A stretch of DNA of 64,000 nucleotides from Haemophilus influenzae (GCF_900475755.1 NZ_LS483411.1:1736001-1800000); one strand, 5' to 3'. Counted from the stretch's first letter, positions 30,952-39,577 are shown. The notes: generated by a model from the sequence alone, not told the origin. Program-made: numbers and translations.

Positions 30952-32931
30952 ATGAAAAGTTTAATGCCTCAAATTGATTCAAATGATGGCCTTTTTCACA
31001 ATGGTAATCCAGCAACAGGTGAACAAGGCACACGAGTAACCGATACGTGGCTTAATAATTTGCAAGACCGAGTACGCGATGTACAAGCGGAAGTGCATTA
31101 TGTGTTGCAAAAAGCGGGGTTCAAGCCCGTAGAAAATAAGCAAACTCAGCTTTATGAGGCGATTGTTAAGATTATTGATGACAACCGAAAGACGGCAAGT
31201 TTAACTCAAAAAGGCGAAACCAAACTTTACACAGGCTACGATAGCCAAAGTGAAGATTTAGCATTGACGCCTAAAACCGGTTATCAGTTAAAACAGCTTA
31301 TTGACTCCAACACACGCTCGCTTGGCAATGTTATCCCCAACAGCAAAAAATCCAGTGTAGTCAACAGTAACAGCAACGATACCGTGGCAACCTCTGCAGC
31401 AGTCAAGACAGCTTACGATAAAGCAGTCTCTGCCGAAGAAAACAACCTCTATCAGAAAATCTATGTTGGTAAAGATAATTTGCAATTAGATCTAACAGAT
31501 CGCCAGCAACTCATTAATCTTTTTGGCTATAGCTACCGCATTAACGGGCATTTATCATTCACCGCACATAACAATGCGCAAAGTAATATCACCGGCTTAC
31601 CGTTAACCACAAAAAGCCCGATTGCTGTCACATTTTATATTATTGGTGGTTATTCGTCTGTTTATTGTCATTATCCACTTTTAGGTCGCTCATTTTTTAG
31701 TCGCATCAATTTTAATAACACGGCACTTACATATAAATGGATTGAGTTGCTTACCAACACTGGGGAACAAACCATCAATAATCAACTGGTTTTAGCAACA
31801 AGAGGTTGGAGTAAAATCAAGTTTCCAATTGATAGCGGGGGGGTATGGCGTGTTGAAATGAATCCAAACAGCGAAACTGACCCACGTTTTAATTTTGTGT
31901 ACAAAATGAAAGATAACACGTCACGTTATTGCTCTTTCCCAGTATTAAGAAAAAATGAAGTCGTTGCGTATCAAGACTGGGTTAATGCACAAATAGCCGA
32001 AAATTTCACGCGTGGTAAACTGACCACACAAAATCTTAATGACATTAAAGCCTACGGTATTTACGCGCAAGAGGCGAATAGAGATGCTACACCTGAGCGA
32101 AATTATCCGACCAATTTTGCCGGGACGTTGATTGTCTATCCATCGGCTTATAACGTCATGCAGAAATACATCAATTTCCGCTCGGGCGAAACCTATCAAC
32201 GGAATGTCAATATTGACTTGCGCACATGGAGCGAGTGGCGACGGATTGATGGGCTTAATAGCGTATCTCGTTCAGGTGATAAGATGACTGGCTCATTAAT
32301 GATTGAGGGCAGTGCACCAGGGGGATTTGCCAATGGACTTATGCTTAAAAATAAAGCTGGGGGTCAAAATACAGGCGTATTTGTTGATTTTTATCAAACC
32401 GATAACATCCCTCGCGCATCAATGTTAATGAGGGATGCTGGTAATAATTCAACCCAAATTGAATTTCTGAACACTCCGGAAGGAGCGGATTGGTATAGAG
32501 ATAGCCGACAAGGAGTGCTTACAATTTCATCGACTGGGGGGTTGTGGAGTAAATCTTACGGCTGGCTGCATGATCACTTTTCCAAACAAGATGATATTCG
32601 CAATGTTTGGAACGAATTAAACAACACCTACCGAAAAAATAGATACCGACACCAGTATTATCCGCACCATTACAACAGTGCAGAAGTGTTTGATATACCA
32701 ATGGCAGATAATGGTGTAATGCGAGTAATTATTATGAATGTAACTATTAATGGCTACGCTAAAGTCAATCTACCTGAAGCATTTAATGGGAGCTGTGTGG
32801 TGCAAGCAACCGATGTTGGTGGCGGTCAAAAGCGTGTTGGTGCAAATATCCAAAATGGGAATGTTGTTGAAATCCACAATAGTGGACAAACAGACTTTCA
32901 AATTTTAGCTATAGGCTGGTATGGATGGTAA
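30952..32931 (+). CDS. Tail fibre protein (Mu gpS-like)
   Basis: 659 residues, probable host receptor-binding fibre. The N terminus (DSNDGLFHNGNPATGEQGT and VTDTWLNNLQ) is the phage tail fibre attachment region. The middle is Asn/Thr-rich with a GDKMTGSLMIEG motif typical of fibre repeats. The C terminus ends with aromatic residues (ILAIGWYGW). There is no invertible second fibre segment next to it, unlike Mu. It overlaps the assembly gene by seven bases. Confidence 0.88.
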   Translation: MKSLMPQIDSNDGLFHNGNPATGEQGTRVTDTWLNNLQDRVRDVQAEVHYVLQKAGFKPVENKQTQLYEAIVKIIDDNRKTASLTQKGETKLYTGYDSQSEDLALTPKTGYQLKQLIDSNTRSLGNVIPNSKKSSVVNSNSNDTVATSAAVKTAYDKAVSAEENNLYQKIYVGKDNLQLDLTDRQQLINLFGYSYRINGHLSFTAHNNAQSNITGLPLTTKSPIAVTFYIIGGYSSVYCHYPLLGRSFFSRINFNNTALTYKWIELLTNTGEQTINNQLVLATRGWSKIKFPIDSGGVWRVEMNPNSETDPRFNFVYKMKDNTSRYCSFPVLRKNEVVAYQDWVNAQIAENFTRGKLTTQNLNDIKAYGIYAQEANRDATPERNYPTNFAGTLIVYPSAYNVMQKYINFRSGETYQRNVNIDLRTWSEWRRIDGLNSVSRSGDKMTGSLMIEGSAPGGFANGLMLKNKAGGQNTGVFVDFYQTDNIPRASMLMRDAGNNSTQIEFLNTPEGADWYRDSRQGVLTISSTGGLWSKSYGWLHDHFSKQDDIRNVWNELNNTYRKNRYRHQYYPHHYNSAEVFDIPMADNGVMRVIIMNVTINGYAKVNLPEAFNGSCVVQATDVGGGQKRVGANIQNGNVVEIHNSGQTDFQILAIGWYGW

Positions 32932-33560
32932 AAAATATGATGTTATTTAATATAGAAACAAGCATGTTCGCACCTGATTATCTAGTAACAGATAATCAAA
33001 ATTGGATTGAAGTGAGCGATGAAGAAATTGATGGTATTTCTGCCAGTATAACCGGCGGTGGTGCGGTTTGGGCTGAAAATGGCAAAATCAAATGCTCGGG
33101 CAAGGCACCGAGTCGATTTCATGCTTTCAACATGGCGACTAAATCCTTTGAGCTATCGGAGGAAAAACAAACCGCACTTTTAGCCGAAACCCAAACTCGC
33201 CTTATCGCCAACATCGATGAGCACGCAGCAAAAATCTACAGTACATGGACACGCTTTGAGAGTGAGTATCGTGAGCGTCAAGCCGCAGCAGAAGCCTTTA
33301 AAGCGGCAAATTATGAAGGTGATTGCAGTCGATATATCTCAGATTTTGCGCAACGTGCCAGACTGGATAATAAGACCGCTGCAAACCTGATTTTGACACA
33401 GGCAGCAGGCTTGGAAAAGTTGCAAGTTGAGTTGGCTAACCAACGTATGCGCAAGTATGAAGTCAAAGCCCCTAATCTTACGCTTGAGCAACTGCAATCA
33501 ATCCATGATGACATTATCAAACAAATGGATAACTTGATGGAGGCATATCAAAATGGCTAA
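32925..33560 (+). CDS. Tail fibre assembly protein (Mu gpU-like)
   Basis: 211 residues. N-terminal part with AVWAENGKIKCSGKAPSRFH, and a long helical C-terminal half with EYRERQAAAEAFKAANYEGD, as seen in tail fibre assembly proteins of Pasteurellaceae phages. It is a chaperone for the fibre. ATG 32925 overlaps the fibre gene; 32937 is an alternative. Confidence 0.82.
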   Translation: MVKNMMLFNIETSMFAPDYLVTDNQNWIEVSDEEIDGISASITGGGAVWAENGKIKCSGKAPSRFHAFNMATKSFELSEEKQTALLAETQTRLIANIDEHAAKIYSTWTRFESEYRERQAAAEAFKAANYEGDCSRYISDFAQRARLDNKTAANLILTQAAGLEKLQVELANQRMRKYEVKAPNLTLEQLQSIHDDIIKQMDNLMEAYQNG

Positions 33561-34050
33561 GGTGTATTTGGCGATGTACAAACACAAACGCGACTGGCGC
33601 AAAGAGCCATTCAAAGAGCCATTCAAAGAGCCGACCGCATTACTCGATTTTTTACCAAAGGCAACTATTCTCACTGCGAGATTGCCATTGAGCGCATTGA
33701 GTTTGGCAATGGGCATCATTATGAGCATGCGACAGTGTATGACTGCTACTCATCATCGGTACAAGACGGTGGCGTGCGTTGCAAACAGATTGATGTGTCC
33801 GATAACACCAAATGGGATTTAATCCCACATCAACGATGTCACCGAGGCGCAAATCAAAGCCTGTTTTAACCGCACTTCTGGCAAAAAATATGACTGGTGG
33901 GGAGCATTAGGCATCGTGCTTGGGACCAAACAAAAACGCTCAAAGTATTTTTGTAGTGAGTGGTGCTTCAATGCGATTTTGGGCAGTGAAGAAGGCTGGC
34001 GGTTTAGTCCAAATCAACTGGCCGTAATGTTCAATAAAAGAAGAATTTAA
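33553..34050 (+). pseudogene. YiiX/papain-like cysteine hydrolase, two frameshifts
   Basis: The frame starts MAKVYLAMYKHKRDWRKEPF, then shifts by -1 near 33608-33630, where the 12-base unit GAGCCATTCAAA occurs twice. The next frame encodes TKGNYSHCEIAIERIEFGNG and YDCYSSSVQDGGVRC. One extra C near 33828 shifts back to YDWWGALGIVLGTKQKRS and KYFCSEWC, ending at TAA 34048-34050. Restored it would be about 165 residues. The SHCE and FCSEW motifs suggest a permuted papain-fold (YiiX-like) hydrolase with His and Cys catalysts; the function in the phage is unknown. Confidence 0.75.
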
Positions 34051-34225
34051 AAGGGGGGGTTACCCTGCACAAAGTTTAATTCAGTAAAGAAAAGACGGCG
34101 ATAACAACGGCACTAGGAATGCTCGTTGTTACCAGCTACGCAGAACGAACCTGCATATAGCCATATGCCGCCTACCTTGCGCAAGGCGGGCGGATTGTAA
34201 CAAATCTTTTAACTAGGAGAAATAT
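34051..34225. other. Gap between hydrolase remnant and com
   Basis: 175 bases; I find no long frame. A GC-rich stretch with small inverted repeats (GCCGCCTACCTTGCGCAAGG near 34170) precedes a good ribosome site AGGAG at 34216. It could include the com promoter. Confidence 0.35.
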
Positions 34226-34345
34226 ATGCAGTCAATTAAAGCAATCCGTTGCACATTTTGTAACAAATTATTGGCGAAAGTGGGGATAGTTGGTTATTTA
34301 GAAATCAAATGCCCTCGTTGCAAAACCGTTAATACTACACGTTAA
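34226..34345 (+). CDS. com: Com-like zinc-binding translational regulator
   Basis: 39 residues with two CxxC pairs, RCTFCNK and KCPRCKTVNTT, matching the zinc-ribbon of phage Mu Com, although shorter at the C terminus. In Mu, Com binds the mRNA ahead of mom and allows its translation. Here the next gene is a DNA adenine methylase instead of mom, suggesting the same switch controls the methylase. SD AGGAGAAAT is strong. Confidence 0.85.
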   Translation: MQSIKAIRCTFCNKLLAKVGIVGYLEIKCPRCKTVNTTR

Positions 34346-34406
34346 TTTGATTTGAGTGTCAGAATGCCTTGAGCATCGGAACGCCATAGAATAGAAAGGA
34401 AAAACT

Positions 34407-35256
34407 ATGGCAAATCAAAACACCTTTAAACAAGCTCCATTACCGTTTATCGGACAAAAACGAATGTTTCTTAAACATTTTGAAACAGTTTTAAATAAGA
34501 ATATTAAAGGTGATGGCGAAGGCTGGACGATTATTGATACATTCGGCGGCTCGGGCTTATTAAGCCACGCAGCCAAAGTAATTAAAACCAAAACACACGT
34601 AATTTACAATGATTTTGATGGATATGCGGAGCGATTGGCGCACATTGATGACATTAACAAGTTGCGTGCCGAGCTTTACTCTGTAGTTGGTAACGCTACG
34701 CAAAAAAATAAACGTATGACGAAGGATTGCAAAGCAGAATGCATCAGAATCATTCAAAACTTCAAAGGGTATAAAGATTTAAATTGCTTAGCGAGTTGGT
34801 TATTGTTCAGTGGGCAACAAGTAGCAACGCTTGATGACTTATTCCAACATGATTTCTGGCATTGTATTCGTCAGTCTGATTATCCAAAGGCAGACGGTTA
34901 TTTGGACGGCGTAGAGATTGTACGTGAATCATTCCACACGTTACTACCGAAATTTGCTGATAATCCCAAAGCATTATTTGTGTTAGATCCTCCGTATCTA
35001 TGCACACGCCAAGAGAGCTACAAGCAAGCAAGTAACTTACTTTGATTTAATCGACTTTCTACGTTTGATTAACATCACACGACCGCCTTATGTATTCTTT
35101 AGTTCTACTAAGAGCGAGTTTGTGCGGTTTATTGAATATATGGTCGAGGACAAAGTGGATAATTGGCAGACTTTTGACAACGCACAGCGCATTGTAGTCA
35201 ATGCTTCGGCTAGTTATACAGGCAAGTATGAAGATAACATAGTTTATAAATTTTGA
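34407..35256 (+). pseudogene. Phage DNA adenine methylase (D12 class), frame-shifted by a CAAG repeat
   Basis: Motifs: PFIGQKRMF near the start, DTFGGSGLLS (AdoMet-binding) and FVLDPPYLC (catalytic). At 35021-35032 three CAAG units shift the frame and TGA follows at 35043-35045 after YKQASNLL. With two units the frame reads YKQVTYFDLIDFLRLINITR and continues to TGA/TAA at 35256, giving 281 residues of normal form. It is probably either an inactivating slippage or a low-frequency switch. SD AGGAAAAACT is good. Confidence 0.85.
35021..35032 (+). repeat. CAAG x3 tetranucleotide tract
   Basis: Three CAAG units in the methylase gene; loss of one unit restores the reading frame to the conserved YFDLIDFL segment. 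Confidence 0.85.
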
Positions 35257-35316
35257 GTATGCTTTAGCCATTGAAAAGGCGTAAAATGATTGCGGAGTAG
35301 TGCGGAGGAGGTAACT

Positions 35317-35535
35317 ATGAATAAGCTCAAAATTGATAACGGCGATGAGTATATCGAAAAATTAGTAGCATTTGTATCTCAGTTTTACGCCGACAACCCA
35401 ATATTTACCGAACTAAACTTAACAGATGAACAACAAAATCTTCTTATGGATAAGCTAATCATGCCAAAATTCAAAGATATTTATGATGTTTCTTATCAAG
35501 CATTAAGGCAAAGCTATTTTAAGTTGAATGGCTAA
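35317..35535 (+). CDS. Small protein of unknown function, prophage right end
   Basis: 72 residues, acidic, mostly helical (NGDEYIEKLVAFVSQFYADN near the start, ending QALRQSYFKLNG). GGAGGAGG gives a strong ribosome site before ATG 35317, so it is probably expressed. I do not recognise a family. It follows the methylase in the same direction and is the last phage gene. Confidence 0.65.
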   Translation: MNKLKIDNGDEYIEKLVAFVSQFYADNPIFTELNLTDEQQNLLMDKLIMPKFKDIYDVSYQALRQSYFKLNG

Positions 35536-35546
35536 TAACAGGATTT

Positions 35547-35584
35547 AAACGCCCTTTAAATAGTAATTAAAGGGCGTTTTTATT
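35547..35584 (+). terminator. Terminator after last phage gene
   Basis: AAACGCCCTTTAA (35547-35559) pairs with TTAAAGGGCGTTT (35567-35579), followed by a short T-rich tail. Confidence 0.88.
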
Positions 35585-35603
35585 TGCTTTAAAGTTGTGA
35601 TTC

Positions 35604-35658
35604 ATTTTGCATAAATATTTTTTGGTTTATGCAAAATAAAAGCCTATTTTATGCAAAA
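35604..35658. repeat. Three copies of a 12-base motif near the prophage right end
   Basis: TTTATGCAAAAT at 35626-35637, its exact reverse complement at 35604-35615, and TTTATGCAAAA at 35648-35658. Position at the end of a Mu-like element makes transposase-binding sites plausible, but the motif is not the Mu consensus. Confidence 0.6.
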
Positions 35659-35683
35659 AGATTCGCAAAATTATACAATTAGC

Positions 35684-35836
35684 TTATTTTTCATTTTTGA
35701 TATTGGAGAAAATATTTGCCAAAATTGGACCCGATACATTGTGCCAGAAACTAAATAAAGCACTTGGTACCGTTGCAATTGGGTTGAAATGTGTGGCAGC
35801 CAGTGCGGCGCCTAAACCTGAGTTTTTGTTAAAAAG
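35684..35836 (-). pseudogene. C-terminal fragment of a bile acid:sodium symporter-like transporter
   Basis: About 50 residues remain, with [20 protein letters not shown] and [20 protein letters not shown], the end of BASS family transporters. Upstream sequence (35837-35904) has no homology to that family. The N-terminal domains are absent, so it is a deletion remnant between the prophage end and sapF. Confidence 0.7.
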
Positions 35837-35904
35837 AATGAAAAGAGCGGTCAATTTAAAGACGTTTTTTGAGATGTCTATCCCTAACTTGTATTTATAG
35901 GTGG

Positions 35905-36195
35905 CTAGGAAGTGTTTATTTGCCAAGCATTTTCATCAAGCAATTGACCAAAATGACTTTCTACAAGAAGGCGAGTGATGTTATTTTGAGGATTAGTGAA
36001 GCTCTCTCTTGGTGTACCCGATTCGATAATTTCACCTTGATCCATCACCAAGACTTGATCAGCAATGTGTTTGATAATGCCTAAGTTTTGCCCTACATAA
36101 ATATAGGAAAGCCCCAAATGTTCTTGTAAATCTAAAATTAAGTTAAGTAATTGAACACGTACAGAAGCATCTAATGCGCTAAGAACATCATCATT
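35905..36195 (-). pseudogene. sapF: SapF ATPase, 3' part (separated by IS element)
   Basis: Reads [40 protein letters not shown] and ends with [10 protein letters not shown]. It continues in frame from 38006, so removing 36196-38005 restores a protein of 268 residues. It holds the end of Walker B, the D-loop and the H-loop region (a Gln replaces the usual His in YVGQN). The gene expected next in the known sap operon, sapZ, is not present downstream. Confidence 0.92.
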
Positions 36196-36332
36196 GACAT
36201 CCTCCCCGCCCTAAAGGACGGGGATTCCTACTAGCTCCCACGCTTTGCGTGGGTTACTCTCGGTGGGTTCTTGTTGCTGACCTCTATTGAGATTCACTTC
36301 ACAAGCTCTACGGCTGTGTCCCAGCCTATATT
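36196..36332 (-). ncRNA. Predicted omega RNA region at the tnpB end
   Basis: 137 bases between the tnpB stop and the element end, containing two strong hairpins. TnpB guide RNAs come from the tnpB 3' end and the adjacent right end, with the guide read from flanking DNA. Here the guide would begin AATGATGATGTTCTTAGC inside sapF. This is inferred from family knowledge. Confidence 0.6.
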
Positions 36333-37469
36333 TTACGCTTGGACGATAGCTCGCCCACGCTCCAAAACGTTTAACGCCCCGACCACATCCGCATTTTCTG
36401 TGTAGTCACATTCTAAGCATTCAAAATCAGCCTGAGTTTGGCGATTTTCCTTTGCGGTATAACCGCAACAAGGGCAAGTTCGACTGGTGTTCTGAGGCGG
36501 GACAGCCACTAAAAAACCACCTAGCCATTGCGTTTTATAGTCCAATTGACGGCGGAACTCGAACCAAGATTGGTCTAATATCGCTCGGTTCAAACCTGAT
36601 TTCTGTTTCACATTTTTACCATGATCTTCCGCTGTGCCTTTGGCTGATTTGGACATATTCAACACCTGTAAATCTTCAACGTAGATCATTGCGTGGTTTT
36701 TGCTGATTTTGCTTGAAGTTTGGTGCAAGAAGTCTTTACGACAGTTAGCGATTTTGTGGTGCAATTTAGCGATTTTCGCCTTTAATTTCTGCCAGTTTTG
36801 GCTAAATTTAATCTTGTTTTTAAGTTGGCGTTGTAGTTTTGCTAGTTTGCCTTTGTGGGTTTTAAAGGCATTCAACGGCTTAAAATATTCACCGCTTGAA
36901 AGCGTTGCAAAACGGGCAACGCCCATATCTATCCCAATTTCTCCGCCTTGATGTGTTGGGATTTCATATTCAAATTCCGTTTGAATACTGGCAAAAAAAC
37001 GACCGCACTTTTGGCTAACTGTGACGTTTTTAATTTCGCCGACGACATCACGGCTGTTGCGATAACGAACCCAACCGATTTTCGGGAGATACAAGCGGTT
37101 GTTTTGTTGTTCCAGTTTGCAACCTTGCGGAAAACGAAAGCTCTCTTTCAAGCCTTTTTTCTTGAACTTCGGGAAGTCAGCACGCTTTTGAAAGAAGTTT
37201 TTGAACGCACTTTCAAGATCTTTCAGACTTTGCTGTAAAACTTGACTGTGGCAGTCTTTGAGCCAAATCAGTTCTTTTTTCCATTGCGGAAGCAGATTGG
37301 CTATTTTCGTATAACTGAATTTGACGCTGCGATCTTGCTCATATTGCTCATTCTGCCAAGCCAACGCCCGATTGAAGACAAAACGAGAGCAACCACAGAA
37401 CTGCTTAATTCTGCGGATTTGTTCGCCGTTTGGCATTATTTCGAACTTAAAGGCTTTGCGTAGTTGCAT
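36333..37469 (-). CDS. tnpB: TnpB RNA-guided nuclease
   Basis: 378 residues from the ATG at 37469. RuvC-like active site residues are all present: GIDMGVARFATLS (Asp), MIYVEDLQVLNMS (Glu) and ENADVVGALNVLERG (Asp). The zinc finger CPCCGYTAKENRQTQ with a second pair CLECDY is complete. N-terminal helix-turn-helix: YKIAN-type region. It is divergent from tnpA with the two starts 45 bases apart. It contains an uptake sequence at 37002-37010. It looks functional, so it may cleave sapF alleles that lack the element. Confidence 0.93.
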   Translation of the reverse strand: MQLRKAFKFEIMPNGEQIRRIKQFCGCSRFVFNRALAWQNEQYEQDRSVKFSYTKIANLLPQWKKELIWLKDCHSQVLQQSLKDLESAFKNFFQKRADFPKFKKKGLKESFRFPQGCKLEQQNNRLYLPKIGWVRYRNSRDVVGEIKNVTVSQKCGRFFASIQTEFEYEIPTHQGGEIGIDMGVARFATLSSGEYFKPLNAFKTHKGKLAKLQRQLKNKIKFSQNWQKLKAKIAKLHHKIANCRKDFLHQTSSKISKNHAMIYVEDLQVLNMSKSAKGTAEDHGKNVKQKSGLNRAILDQSWFEFRRQLDYKTQWLGGFLVAVPPQNTSRTCPCCGYTAKENRQTQADFECLECDYTENADVVGALNVLERGRAIVQA

Positions 37470-37514
37470 TGGCAAGGTTTAGAATATGATTTTCCCACAT
37501 TCTACACTTGGTCT

Positions 37515-37931
37515 ATGAAAAAAGAAACTGAAATCAGACACGGCAGGCATTGTGTTTTTAATATGCACGTTCACTTAGTCTTTGTTACAAAATACCGCCG
37601 TGATGTTTTTACGAAAGCGATTTTAGATGATCTCAATTTGATTTTCGAAAGCGTCTGCAATGATTTTGAAGCAAAATTAGTCGAGTTTGACGGCGAAGAC
37701 GATCACGTTCATTTACTCATTGAATATCCGCCGAAAGTGGCAGTTTCTACGCTAGTAAACAGCCTAAAAGGTGTATCAAGTCGAATGATTAGAAAGAAAA
37801 ATTACCCAAGTATCCGAAAAAAACTTTGGGGCAATCAGCTTTGGTCGCCCTCTTATTTTGCCGGTAGTTGCGGTGGTGCACCTATTTCAATTATTCGCCA
37901 ATACATCGAGCAACAACAAACACCCGATTAG
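37515..37931 (+). CDS. tnpA: TnpA transposase (Y1, IS200/IS605 type)
   Basis: 138 residues from ATG 37515 (an upstream frame start at 37464 overlaps tnpB). HUH motif DHVHLLIEYPP near residue 65, and the C-terminal helix with SYFAGSCGGAPISIIRQYIE carries the tyrosine expected to be catalytic. TnpA moves the element as single-stranded DNA by cutting next to a short target. Complete length and motifs suggest activity. Confidence 0.93.
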   Translation: MKKETEIRHGRHCVFNMHVHLVFVTKYRRDVFTKAILDDLNLIFESVCNDFEAKLVEFDGEDDHVHLLIEYPPKVAVSTLVNSLKGVSSRMIRKKNYPSIRKKLWGNQLWSPSYFAGSCGGAPISIIRQYIEQQQTPD

Positions 37932-38005
37932 TTAGCTTTGAAACGGCTACGCCGTTTGTGCCTTATATCTCCGCCCTGAAGGACGGAGTTTTACTGCACA
38001 GGGCT

Positions 38006-38521
38006 GATAATAATAATTTCAGGCTGAAGAATCAGTGCGCGAGCTAAGGCGATCCGCTGTTTTTGGCTCATTGAGAGATGTTTAATTTTAAGATTAGTAT
38101 AATCGGGATAAAGTCCCACTAATGAAAGCGTTTCAAAGATCTTTTGATTGCGTGTTTCTTCATCCCAATCGGTAATTAATTTCAATGGTGCGTCTAAGGC
38201 TTGTCCTATATTTAAGCGAGGGTTAAATGCTGAATTCGCATCTTGGAAAACCATTCGGATATGCTGTGCTCGATTATGAAAATCTTCAAATTGTAACGGT
38301 AAATCATTGAATAATATTTTTCCTGAAGTTGGGGGGGGAATCCCTGCGATCATTTTAACTAAGGTTGATTTACCCGAACCATTTTTACCAATGATCGCAA
38401 GCGTTTCTTTGCGATTAAGTGAAAAGCTTATCTCTTTTACTGCATAAAACTGCTCTGTACCAAAAAATTTAGCCGGACCTTCAAAGGTTTTGCTAAGATT
38501 TTCCACTTGTAGTAAAGGCAT
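38006..38521 (-). pseudogene. sapF: SapF ATPase, 5' part (interrupted by IS element)
   Basis: 172 codons from ATG 38521: Walker [16 protein letters not shown] near residue 42, Q-loop [10 protein letters not shown], and the signature [16 protein letters not shown], then Walker B PEIIII before the element. Beyond the junction the frame ends after three codons plus Gln. SapF is the second ATPase of the Sap peptide/potassium uptake system. The start overlaps sapD by one base (TAATG). Confidence 0.93.
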
Positions 38522-39574
38522 TATTCACTTCCTTTTGATTCTGTATTGAGCGTAAGTGGTGACGTTGTCATTTTATCTTTAAACTGCCTTTCTCGGATAT
38601 TTATTGGATGATGGCAGGAAAACTCGTGCTGTTTAATGCGATATCGGCTTGGCTTTTGAATACATTCACGTTGTGCGAAAGGACAGCGAGGCCCTAATCG
38701 ACACCCCATCGGCATTTGTTCCAGAATGGGGACAATGCCTTCCAATGTTCCCAATCGGCTTTTAAAACTTAAGGGGCGACTAAAGTCGGGAACTGAGTAG
38801 AGTAATGCTTGTGTATAAGGATGATGAGGCATTTCTAATAATTGCTCGGTTGGGCCAGACTCTGTATTTTGACCACAATAAAGCACAGAAATGCTATCAC
38901 ACCATTCACTAATACTTTTCAGATCATTACTCGCTAATAAAATCGTTGTGCCTTGGTTTTGATTCATGCTTGAAAGTAAGCGGAAAATTTGTAATGCTGT
39001 AATTGACTCCAAAGAATTGGTGGGCTCATCCGCAATTAATAAGCGAGGCTGATTTGCAATCGCTACTGCGATCATGACTTTTTGACCTTCACCTTCTGTG
39101 AGATCGTCAGGATAATGCCATAATGTCCAGGTGATCTTTAATACCTACACGGTGTAGTAATTCAATTGCTCGACGTTTTTTCCAGCCGAACCATTGCCAC
39201 CAATGACCTTTAAATGTCCAGTTCGGAATACTCTGAATAAGCTGTTTGCCGATTCTTCGGCTTGAATCTAGGTAGCTTAATGGATTTTGGAAAATCATTG
39301 AAATTTCTTTACCAACGATTTTTCGACGTTGATTCGGTGTTAGTTTAAGTAATTCAACATCATTAAAACGAAAACGGTCAGCCGTAACAATCCAGTTATC
39401 TTTAATGGAATTACTGATTATTTTAGCGATTAAACTTTTACCGGAACCGGATTCACCAACAAGTCCTAGAATTTCCCCTTCATTGACTGAAAGATTGACG
39501 CCGTCCACAATTTTTATACGGCCGTTTGGTGTTTGAATTTCAATATTAAGATTGCGAATATCTAACAGCGCCAT
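38521..39574 (-). pseudogene. sapD: SapD ATPase, frameshifted
   Basis: The first 155 codons (Walker [16 protein letters not shown] near residue 38) run into TGA at 39109-39107 after DIMALS. The continuation in the next frame, starting [20 protein letters not shown] (the ABC signature LTEGE region) and ADEPTNSLE, stays open to 38521. The length is 1 modulo 3, so one added or two lost bases near 39112-39124 explain it. The C-terminal cysteine-rich part ([16 protein letters not shown]) is typical. The ATPase is split exactly between Walker A and the signature, so it would be inactive. Confidence 0.9.
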
Positions 39575-39577
39575 GGG

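Larger units (their letters stand above)
11841..35680 (+). mobile_element. Mu-like prophage, late-gene segment only
   Basis: Genes follow Mu order from terminase to tail fibre assembly, then com and a DNA methylase. Transposase A/B, repressor, lysis and early genes are missing: the left side is cut within a gene ahead of the large terminase. The right boundary is placed between the terminator at 35547-35584 and a host transporter fragment ending at 35684; the exact base is not resolved. Tape measure, methylase and a late accessory gene are disrupted, so it cannot make phage alone. Confidence 0.9.
36196..38005. mobile_element. IS200/IS605-type element with tnpA and tnpB
   Basis: About 1.81 kb. 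Both ends carry short hairpins typical of the family: CCCCG/CGGGG around 36204-36223 at the tnpB end and CTCCG/CGGAG around 37969-37988 at the tnpA end, plus CCCACGC/GCGTGGG (36237-36253) and AAACGGC/GCCGTTT (37941-37957). There is no target duplication, as expected for this family. The end bases are inferred from in-frame rejoining of sapF. Confidence 0.85.

Noticed and set aside
34136..34180. Short peptide starting at ATG near 34118 before com
   Set aside because: About 13 codons without a proper ribosome site spacing; no family recognised.
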